DNA of 32,451 nucleotides from Acanthaster planci (taxonomy: Eukaryota; Echinodermata; Asteroidea; Valvatida; Acanthasteridae), in the NCBI RefSeq assembly GCF_001949145.1, contig NW_019091531.1:411386-443836 (forward strand), written 5' to 3'. The position numbers and the translations under genes were made by a program. Each line of letters opens with the position of its first letter. The stretch's first letter is position 1. Below are positions 11,901 to 23,900 of this stretch, one piece after another. Under the pieces are notes generated by a model that saw only the letters and a program-made list of their open reading frames with translations, had not been told where the DNA came from and searched no databases.

Positions 11901-14900
11901 ATGAAATTTGCGCTTTTTAAATTAATAAATTATTATCAGTATTTTTATTATCAATTCAGTGGTTTTAGCCATACAAAAATTAAACCATTTTGATACGCAT
12001 GAAGCAAGATTTATAGATTTTGATCTGCTTACACTCGTTTGATTTGTTTCTGTTTAAATAAGGAGTTCTCGTATTTGTAATGCGAGTTTCACCTCATAGT
12101 AATACTGTTGGCCTCCCAAGAACTAAAGGATCACACTAAACTACAGGTAAAGAATAGACACTGACAATGCCCTAAAAGTTTACTACTCTAAAATACTACG
12201 GCTTACTACTCTAAAATATTGCATCCTAACCAATGAATTCCACGAAACCCCCCCTACAATATTAACGAATACTTGGACATCAGAAATTACCACAATACAA
12301 CAAAACATATGGCTGTTGCGTTAAGAATTGCGAAGTAAGTTAAAATGATAGATGAAGCTGTCAAGTAAGTGTACAAATTTATTACTTTGTTGGATGAATG
12401 CGTTTTCTACGTGAATATACCTGATGTAGTTAGGACTCCTGCTGTACTGAACTGAACTCTTTTAAGGTAATTAGCTCATCCCCGATGAGTCATATATTTT
12501 AATTACAAATATGTCCTCATTTCAAACCCCTTAAAGGCTAAAGACACCGAATGCAAAGATTACACTGCAGTTGTAGCCAAACTACAGGTACCGTGATCTC
12601 CCTACAGGCAAGTCAGTCTTTGTAACTTGACTGATTGAAGAGCGTTTGCTATTTAGCGACCAACTCACACGAAGGGCTTCGGCCCGGCGCACCAAAGCAT
12701 CGTCCGCGGTCAACTCGAAGTTTTGATCAAAGTCACTCTGCTCACACTTGACTGTGCACTCAATATTGACTTCATATTGTTGCACTCTGTAGGCGTATTC
12801 TGACAAAGCCTGAAGAGCCATAACCGTGTCCTGAAACCAGAAAGAGAGAAAATCTTTTGTGCGAACCCATAAACCTAATTGGATTTCTAACAAAATTGCT
12901 CAACAAAGGTTTCATTGTTGTGGTGAATGAATTGAGGTATTGTGCATTGCACCTGTTGCATACAAATGTCTTTCTCTTGATGGACAGCGTAGAAAAAAAG
13001 TCACCAAAAATTATCAAAGATATGGTCAAGTGGGTATTAAAGAAGCATGTGTTTATTGCTTTATGATATGCCATGTCATTCTGTATAAGCAAGAATGTAT
13101 GTCACAACAGAAAGCTACATTTTATGAAGCAAAACCAACCTATGCACGATGGCAAAATGTTTATTTCTGTTCATTTTAACCATGCGAATCTTCTTGGCTT
13201 AACAGTCATGGCGACTGCCAATGGCTTCTGGGATATCCTTACCTGCGTGGACACGAACCCTCCATTGTAGTTCTCCTGATTACTCAGCCAGTTCACAATA
13301 GCGTGCGTGTACGGGATGTCGTCTACTGTGAGCAGTGCGAGCAAGGCGTAGCTTGTAGTCTCAACCTCGATGGCCTTCGGTCGATAGCTATACCAGTAAG
13401 GCTTCTGGCCACCACCGAACGAGGAGTCGTCCGCCGCCCAGTAACGAGAGCCTGTGACCACACAAAAAGGAATTATGTCCTTTTAAGGATATCCTTACTG
13501 AGCGGTCGTTCTGTAAAGAGTCTAGAAGCTGCGTGCGCACGCCAGCAGTAATTAAGACACAGCACCAATGTGAACACACTTGTGTTTACTCTAAGTGTAA
13601 CAAATAAACAAACCAGAATATTAAGCCTTAGTGGGAAATGGGAATGCTTCACTTCACAAGGGGCTCGGGCTACAGTGATCGGTGGTAGGTGTCTGTGCCC
13701 GGTCTGTGAGCCAGTGTAATCTTGTAGAAACAATGAAAAAAAGTGCATTTTATGTAAAATAGAAAATTGTGAGAGATAGTAAACAACCTCTATAGTTGTC
13801 AACCCCACGAGCATTAAGTTGTTACATTAACTTCAAACCAAGGTGATGTACAAGTCACTTCAACAGATTCCTAGGTAATTCCAAACCACAGTCCAGTAAT
13901 TCATGGCCTTACGGCTGCGGTTGTAAACAAATAGCGATAGGAAACAATCGGCTTGATCCAATCGCACCGTGATGTGGTGTGCTAGCAGTGTATGTAACAT
14001 CTGGAATGGCTTATAAACCTGATCATGGCACTGGTTACTGATTATTACCCAGTGGAACAGCGTAAAACTAGCTGAAGTTCTAAGAGGAAGCAATTATGTA
14101 GGCCTACCTGACTAACTGTCTTACCTCCGGCGTATGTAGCACAATCCTTGAGCATTCCTATGGCCTCTCCTGCCTTATCGCTGTTGGCGAGAGCCAAAGC
14201 ATATGCCGTGATGGCAATGGCGTATGGGCGTGTTAACTTTTCAAGTTCTTCGCCCAGGAAGGTAGTTGCACGAGCTACAGCATCGTCTTTGTTCTGGTGA
14301 TAAAACGAAACCCAGGAAGATAACCCAGCATCGGCAGTGATACGTGAGAGTTAAACATTTTTTAAAAGCCCAGAACAACGCTGTAACGGACACACAGGCA
14401 ACAAATTCTTCAATCACATCATTAGCACTGATACATTACATGACTGGTAAAGGTTGACGGTGGGCACGTGGACTTGTTTTCAGTGTACGCAGACGCACCA
14501 CCAACCGACTCATACAACAAACTTTTTTTCAGTTTGAGTTGAACTAAGGAGGAAGAAACCATCCAGACTTCACAGACGGGGTGGGTTCAGTAGTCCGAAA
14601 GTGTAGTACATGTAGTCCAAACCTTTTAATCCCAAGACTAATTCAAATACACAAAACTTTCAACCTCCTTGGTGCTCTTCAGTTTCATATCTCAGAATTA
14701 TTTATTTACCACATCCAACAGCGGAGGGATCGCCATTATGCATTAGGGTGGAGAATAGACTTGGTAGAGCTCATTTACATGTACAGGCGTCCAAACAGTG
14801 GTACGATACACAGTTCCGCGAATGCGTAATAATATGGTGCCTTACGGTATCCCGCAGATGCATAGGAAGAAGTCTGCTATGGCTAATCAATACAGAACAT

Positions 14901-17900
14901 CAGCACTGACGGGGGTTTGCCTTTCTTCGATTGTCGTATCCATTGGTTGTTGACGGCAAGAATAAATGTCAGCTACCTCGCGGAATTTGGTCCAGTTTAT
15001 TTAAAATACGTAATCCTACTCAAAGTGCGAATTAGGCCAAAGCAGACAAAAACGAAAGGTGAAAACTCACAAAGGTATCGCATTCGCATTCCAAGAGAGA
15101 GATGAGAACATATGCAGTCAGTGAAGCTTTGCCCTGGACACCTCCCTGCAGAAAACGATCGGAGTAATGAGCATGAGTGTATCTTCATTGGCATTAAATG
15201 TACAAATGCGCTCTGCTGAAAAACAGCTATAGGTGCTACAGCCAGCCTCAGCATTAGATGTACCGCTTTCGTGGTCAAGTATAATTAAGAGAATGTTTCA
15301 CAGCACAGGTACCGCGCCAGGTTCTGCATACCTGAATCACCTTACTTTGAAATTTGTAAAAAGCGCAAAACGTGTATGCAAGCTGCGGTATGTGTTTTCA
15401 GCTTATTAAAAGATGCAGTATCCCCAGGCGTCCCTAGATTGTGCCGTATAGTTTGGCCAGTGACGCTTGGACGTGCTGAAAACCATATTCTCTGTGATCA
15501 GTGTGAGGTGGCGGTAGCATTATACTCACGGTCATCTCTCTGTGGTGCACTCTGTAAGTCTCACTAAACGAACCGTCGTCTTGACTCTGCGTCTGAGTTA
15601 TCAGCCACTCCATTGCCTTACAGATTATTCTCTCATCGACAAAGGCAAACTCTTTCGCCTTGCAGAAGACCTTCGCAACAAAAGCTGTTAACCTACAATT
15701 TGCATGCAAAAATCACATAACGTAAAGGTAGGCCTGAGTCAATTCGAATAATTCACTATTTCAATATTCGACCTTCAACATGACTGAATATCCGAATATT
15801 AGGCGGATTGTTGATGAATAAACCCTATAATATTACAAAATCAGTTGCAATAACGTACACAATTGTACACTATGACCAACATAATAGCTTCTCTCTTCTA
15901 GGGGAGCATCAAGCCACGATTTAGCATGATTTAACAGACAATTTTTTTTTTCTTTTCCTGTTGAAAATTTCTATTCCTTTTAGATTTTTAATGAGTATTT
16001 ACTTTTTGAATTGTTGTAAGATACATTATTCAGTCGATTTTCATTTGAATCTACTTAAAACAAACCTCCACAGAGCGCTTTTTTTAATTCAAAACAAAGG
16101 AAAATTCTCCCTTTCATGAATTTGGCTTTCGAGAGAAAAATATAATTCGGAGAATAATATTCGAATATTTGATAGTCATCGATTATTTGGATATTCGGCC
16201 CAGCCCTACGTAAGGGGCATAGAAACAAGGGCTAGTGACTTTCATACATTCATATTCGCTGGAGTTTAGTCTGCATATACCAAAGTACCAGACAACTAAT
16301 AAATAAAGTAACTGAGAAGTTCGACATTATCATCACAGTATAAGGAAGACTTGAGAGATCGGCTGTTGCGAGCAGTCAGAACGACTCTAGCACGTTGGTT
16401 TCATGAGTTGGACAAGGTGCAGGTGTAGCCCAGCTAGGCATTGGCAAATGCGATTTTCAAAACTCTCACACTCTACAGGCACCCTTACTTTTGAAAAAGC
16501 AAACGATGGATATGTAATGGAGGATGTGGAAATTTTAATGCATAATATTACCATGTGCTGCTATCGTAATTTGATGGCCAGACAGAAAACGACCCGTCGT
16601 CTTTACGGAAAGTAAGCTCACGTTTAACTCCTAAAAAAGACCAATCACAAACATTCTACGTAATAGGTATCATTTTGAGCAAACTGATTATTACAAGAAA
16701 AATGAACTCTATAATCCATCACACTTGCCTTGAATGCCCTGCACACTGATAGAAAAAAATGCCGTTTCCCTATGAAGTTGTACCCTTTCGTTAATTTATG
16801 CATTGCAGATTGAAATCTACATGCATTTGGATTCCAAATGTCTAATATGTTCTATTAATGCTTGGGCCCCGTCTCATCAGAAGACCGTTTCGCTTTATCA
16901 GGGAAACTTCTCACTTAAGAATGTTTTTAATGGTGTCACAGCTGACAAAACTATCCTTTGAGTCCACTCATAAATTGAGAGTGCATTTCAACGTGGACAT
17001 AGTGCATAACTAATCCCGGGTGTAATTTTAAACAACTAAAGAGCCGTCTCACCGTCTGCTATGTACTGCCGTGAGGCGGTCTCCAAGTTGGCAGTGAACT
17101 GATCAGTGTTTTTCAGATAGGTGTAGACGTAGACATTGGGCCCCAGCCCGAGCATGGTCTGCTCCCCGCAGCCTGTGGGGATCCTCAATAGTTTGTCCAG
17201 GCCTCCCAGTACAGTTTCAACGACGCTTCCCAGCACGTTACCTGGTAAAAATCAGTCAACATTCTTTAAAGTATACAAAAAATGGGAGGGCGAAGCAACT
17301 GAGCAAGGAAAACCCTCTAACTGTATTACGCTGATTACACAAGCGACACCTTTGACTGGTTATTTGGCGCGTAATTTTGAAGCAATTATTCCCGCGCGTA
17401 AGGATTATGTGATTTTTGCTAGTCATTGAAGGATGGCTATTTCAGCAGGCCAGCCAGCCAAATTCTGTGTGCATATTTTGAGAGTGCACAAATAAACATG
17501 TCAAGTAATCAAGGATTATTGGTCACTGATTAGCCTAGGGAACTGACAAAATGTGATGAAATGGACATGTCCTTCCAAAATAGGTGTCCCAGAATGTTTT
17601 TCTATTGATTACATATCATCAACACTGCTGTTCATTCTCAAAAAGGTTCATTTTTGCACACATTAAAACTGCTCTCAACGCAGGTTGGACTGAGGGTCTT
17701 GACTGCTCTTACTAATTTATAGTGAACGGTTTATACTTCTGGCAAATGCGAGATAGAAGCGAACTTGACGTCGCGACAGAAATGCAGCGACACTTAGCTC
17801 GAGTTGAAATGTGCTCATCTTTTGCGAAGTCGCAGCGCGCCTATTTTATCTGACGTCACAAATTCGCATTGTTGTGTGCTTTCGCGCGAAGCAAGAAACG

Positions 17901-20900
17901 GCCTCAACTGATTTTCAAAGAGAGTGTGCACTGGAATGGAGTAACAAAACCACCTACCGATTAGACTCATTCGGGCGCGTTGGGTGCCGGGGATTGCTGC
18001 TCCGTTGATTGTGTACCGAATGGCGTCCACCTGCTTCTCTTCTCCCACGTTACCCCATTGCTCTGAATCGCAAATCCATTGTCAAAATATGTAGTTCAAA
18101 ACATGAGGATTACAGGTTCGGAGTTGCTTCACCCCTGTTCAGGATTTTTAGTATCTCTCAAAAAGAAGTGTAGTTTTGGATGGCAAGAAGTGAGAATGAA
18201 AACGTAAATGCAAGGGAGGGATTAACGGATTAACGAGACGTATACATTCTGCCACACAGTAGCCACTTTTAGTTTGGGTAGTGGATATTTAGCCGTTGCC
18301 AGCAAACTTAACAACGTTTTGCCAGGCATATGTGCAGTTACTGTTTTTTTTTTACTTTATCAAGATACTGTGACAAATCTCAGTTTGGTTCTGAGTCAAC
18401 ATTGTCGTTGGTGACTTCGTATTCACAAGGTGTCAATCAGGCCATTTCATAATTTTGGACCTTTTCTCCTTGAAACACGCCTCCAAACCCAAGTAATTAA
18501 ATGTTTGAGTCAAGTTCACTACACCACTGACTTTACTTGGAATCTGGTGATAATATAATAACCGTTATAGCCTAACTCGTTTCCAAGCATCAAGGGCGCT
18601 GTCCACTTGTAGCTGGCTTCTTAAATGTGCTGGTGACAGCTAATTAAATATCCACTGTCTTCAGTTTTCATGTAACACATACCCATTAACTAGTAAAGTC
18701 CCGACAGTTGATAAGCTGTTGTAGGTGAGAGAGAGATAGCATTCTATGAATACAGGTAGGCCCTAACGCTTTACGAGGTCCAGTATCCTTCAGCTTTGAA
18801 ACAAGTCCGATATTACTGTGTCTGTTAATGCTCTGGACTATTAACAGTCCACAACCTTAGCACTTCCAGTGATACGAAGGGCGTGTCTACAAACTCCCAC
18901 AACTTATACTTGGAACAGGCAAAGACCATTTGCACAGCATTTATACAGGTAAGTCAAAGTATGACTAATGCAGATTACTGAACCTGGATTGATGCTGGTA
19001 GAAAAGGCATTAACAATCGTACCTCAAGGGCATCAGGAATCCTCAATCTGGCCTTTGAGTATTCCAATGTGAGGGACAAATGCAAAATAGTATGGGGACA
19101 GGTATATCTTACGTCTGTGCTCGTAGAACAGATCTTCGCCTCCATTCGTGCTACTATCTGACCCGCGGGAATTTGCGGGGTCGAGTATTACCGGAACCAC
19201 AATCTTCTTCTCGAATCCCTCTGGCTGTATGGACCAAAAATAATCCAAACAAAGGGAGGCGTTAAAACCTTGAAACGCTGCATGAGAAGAATAAACTCAT
19301 TTAAGGTGTGTGTCTGATCAGATCTGGGGCAGCAGATCCAATCTGACAGCTCAAGTCGCAAATCTGATCCGATTTGAGGCAATCTGATGGCCTCTGTAGC
19401 TCATTCTAAAAGAGAAACCTGATCCAAATCCAACATAAATACAAACTTACATACACAGGAACTTATCCAATTTCACGGTTCAGCAAGTTTGCTGCAAGAA
19501 TTAACAAATTGCTTGCCACTGTTAAAGACCTACACATTCAGTTCACGGTCGTGAAATGAGAGATTTTGTTTTTTGTTCTCATACCTGCAAGAATACCTAC
19601 GAAACCACCAATATTGAATGACGTAAAACTGCCAGATACCCCATTTAGCCTGGAATGTATGCACTTGCGTTAAGCAGAAAGGCATTGGCAGAACAGCCCA
19701 TGCTTTGGGAAGAAAATATGCTGAATAGTTTAACGTGAGTGATACCTTCCCATGTGCCCTTCATGCACAGTTAAAGGTCTTAATGGGTGAAACTCGAGTG
19801 CTCGTATCATTACTCTATCGAGAAAGACGTGTCGCATTACACCGATTCTACAAGAATTGCATTAGTTGCCTGTTAAGGTCAGAATAATTTAAAACATGCT
19901 TTTATTTGTCTATAAGGTCACTCCACGGTCTTGCTCCAGCATATATTGATGACTTATTACAATCCCACACGTAGACTTCGATCGAGTAATATGAATCTTC
20001 TTAGAGAACCCAGGTCATTTTATTATGGGGAGATCGCTCTTCTTCATGTGCTGCACCTTGTCTTTGGAACAATATATCCCCTTCTCTCCTGCAGTTTAGG
20101 GAGGATCTGAAGGCTCATCTCTTTAATGAGGCACTTAATAAATTTCATTGTATTAGCGCCTTGAGCACTTTGGTGGATTTGTGCGCACTGAAAATCGTCC
20201 GTATTATTATTATTAAAGTACAAAGACCCAAGTCAAGTGAGAGAGGGTTTGGGTTACCATGAAAAAAGTGTTGCTGACGATACAAAGCCATGCCACATAT
20301 AAGAACGCGTTACTGGTGATGATAGATGGCTTCATGCTTTTTTAACATTTTGAATTTAAAGCAAAGTCAGCTTTGGACAGATTAAAGGTAAGCCTGTAGG
20401 ATGATCAGTCCAAATTGATATTATACAATATCAAATCTAAACGGACGGAACAAACTTGAACCCAATCCAACCTGATTCCAATCAAGTCTGAAGTGCACAT
20501 CTTTGAAATGTTTACAAGGTTTGCGGCACTGAACACCACGGAGATCCATCTTTGAAATGGGAAGGGATACAAAATCTGAGAACTGAACAATTGGTGGAGG
20601 ACTTTTATTGCAGAACGTTTGGTCGAATAGCCTGTACCGATGAAGGTCAAAGGGCGGAGAGCAATGCAATGACCAGAGGAGGAGGTTTATAGATAATGGA
20701 TTTGGTGCCCCTCTTTCATTTGAACCTTCTAACGCTATCAGGAAAGGGGGCACTCAAGAAAAGAAAGCTTTGGACCACCGTTAAACTAATCATTCTATGG
20801 ATCATCCTGTAAATTTGCTGCATTTGACAAATTTCATCTTTTGAAAATCACAGCAAGGTGACAACCTACCATCGCCGAGCATTGAGGTGATTAGAACTTT

Positions 20901-23900
20901 GGGTGGTTCCAGCCACGTTAAGCGGATTCGAACTTAATCTATGATGCTACATTTATCTCAGTTATCCCCACTTGCTGGTGGGCAGTTTGCTGAGGAATGA
21001 TGGTGGTGACCTCGAGAATTTACCAAGCCCATGCATGTGCATCCTCCAAAAGACCGACGAGATTAGATCTCTCTTGAAGGTTCACAGAATCAGAAAACAT
21101 TTATTTCACGTGAAGTATTTCAAAATAACGACAAATACGTAACCATTTCAAAAACATCTTAAATTCAATTTTTACCCCATTATTTAATCGTGATCTGGAC
21201 TGAGTAAAAAGATCCTGCGTTTCCCCGCCCACAAAAAAATCATCAACAGGCAAACACTGTCTCGGTTCAAGGTAGAAATTAAAAGATACAGTCCTAGCTA
21301 GCACAGTGTTTGCTAGTGGACAAAGCTACATGGAACACATTGTGGTCTGCTGCAAGCGTGCGATACTCCATGTACTGTGTGAAATCATACAATATATATT
21401 TATGTGTACACTGTACATGCGGGCGTTCTGCCGATGACGTCATCATATCAGCCTGGGAACGCGAACGGCCAAAGGGGGATTTTTTGTGGGCGGGGAAACA
21501 CATCTATTCATTCAGTTTGGGGTCACGATTAATGACGTAAACACTGAATTTGTGATGTTTCTGAAATGGTTAGTATTAATTGTTATTTTGAAATACTTCG
21601 CGTAAACAAAATGTTATCTATTTCTGTTAACCTTTAAAACCTCACGAACACACGCACACAAAGTAGAAACTTAAAAACTCACGCGAACAGTCAAGTGCTT
21701 TATGATACCATCTTGGTATCCTCCCGTCTTGTCCACGGCAACGATTTCTATGGGGACGTCCTTGACCTCGAGTGGTACAATGACAAACTTGATAGAGGCG
21801 GGCCTCTTCGGTCTAACTTCGATGGTTGTGCCTTCTGAGTATTCGTCCGGTTGGGCCACTGAGCAGAGTCCGTCCTTGCCTTTCAAATAGATGGTGACCT
21901 AAACGCAGAATTGAAAGCAGGGGGGGTGAGCGCTGTCTAGGAAATCCTTAGTAAGGGTTCGTGATAAGGTGACGTCCAAGCGGCTACCGGCATTTGTCCT
22001 TCGTACCATGCTTGTTTTATGATTGTGGATACGAGGTAAAAAGGATCACCTAGCCAGGCTACTGTGATTGTTTGTGGCGCAGTAAATTTAGCTTGCAATT
22101 GACTGATGTGTAGTAAACATATACCATGCACACACCTGGCATTTTCGTCAATACCTAAGAATATATGAACTTGCCTCTAAGACACGGTCGGCATAGTTGA
22201 ACACGGTCGCGACTATCTCGATCTGCTCGAAGCGCTGGACCGAGTAGGGCATGCCAAGGTCGAGGAAGAACGGAGGGCGGACCTCCAGCTTGATGGGGTT
22301 TGCCACGCACATGCCGAAGTTATCTGAGACCCCAACAGCCTCAATGACCCAGGTAGTGACACTGTCAGGCAGAGTAGACTGGTGAAGTGCTCTACCGTCT
22401 TCCTCTCCAAGAGGTCTGCCAAAGACATGGACGTGCAAAGGAAAACAGGTGATAACTCAACGCCAAGCTGTAACAGTTTTCTTTCTTTAGCTCCACTTGA
22501 AAAAAAGGGAATCTTCTTCTGGAACGTATTTCAACATATTTAACTCGGTTTCTTACCGGTAGTTTACATGTGCATGTAAGGGGTCGTTTTATGTGACTGG
22601 TATCATGGTTTTTTCTCGTATTCTTAGGAATCAATCGATTTTGATTTTAGATGTTTTTTTATGAGTTTTTATTCATATAATTTTTCTGCACATACTATAT
22701 TGGGGTTGAATATATGTGCAAATGGTAACCCATGTGCGTGCATTTTGTCTTTCAATTTTAGGTATTGTTAACTTGTACGTAAGGAAGACAACAATCATGA
22801 ATTTCTTGTTAATGGATTATGAATAAAAACATAATTATCATATGTATATAAATTAAACAAATATATTTGTAACTTTTTTTTCTAAATGTGATAAGAGATG
22901 ACAAAACATCGAAGTACACTGCAAACTCACAACGGCAATCAAAGTGGTGCTCGATCCACTCGTATGCACAGATCCGCAAGCATAACACACTGAGTATGAC
23001 AATTTATCTTTAGGTCTCCAAGTATAACAATTTATCTCCAGATCTTTGTGGCTATCTATTTATACCTCTGACAGAGTGCTTGTGCCCATAAACTACTTTC
23101 AGCTTGATCTGTAACGTATAGAACTGATTCGCCTGGGATCACTAATGACAAATGCATATGAAACGCCGAGTGAATCAAACCATAACGACAGAATTCAAAT
23201 GCTATGCAGCCTGAACGGATCTTCTGCTTTAACATGGCAGTCTGCAACCGAATCCAAGTACAGAGATTGTTTTGTAATTGCTTTTGGCTTCTTAGGCGAC
23301 GAACTGCGCGTTTAGAAAATGGACAGAACTTTCTACAGCTTACGGGAGCACCACATCCTCAAACATCCAGCTCTCCGGGAAGTTGGATCGCACCGAGATG
23401 TCCTCCAAGTTGACCCCACTGCTTTCGTCGACGCTAGATCTTCCTCGAGTAATGCTGTCCAACTCCGTGCAGCACTCATAGAAGGCGGTGATATTTGACG
23501 AGGATTCACTGAGGCCCTTCCGTCTGGCCATCAGCTTGGCTCTCACCGCGCAGGTCAGCTTTGTCGGCCCGGCCAACTCCCTCAGACCCTTCTCGCAGTA
23601 CTCCCTCTCGTCGCCCTCATATCTACTCACTGAAAAGCGCAGAAAAAGAGACAACATATCACTTAGACACACCACTGATTACTGCATGAAGAACGAAACA
23701 AGGGATAGTCGCAATATCTGTGACGCCGCTCAGGATGATCACTTGTCGACCCTTGACAAACATAGACCCAGTGGAATGGCGCTGTACATATAGCTTCAAA
23801 GCCATACAGAGGGTCAGAAGTGCGCGAAGAAACTTTTTTCGCAAGAGGAGGCCGCATTGGAAAGGGGTAAGCTTCTTCTTTAAAACTGTGTTCTTTATTA

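Noticed and set aside
19300-19420. Repeated GATCTG/CAGATC-like words suggesting a regulatory array.
   Set aside because: Spacing is irregular and the matches are short; it is probably a low-complexity stretch.
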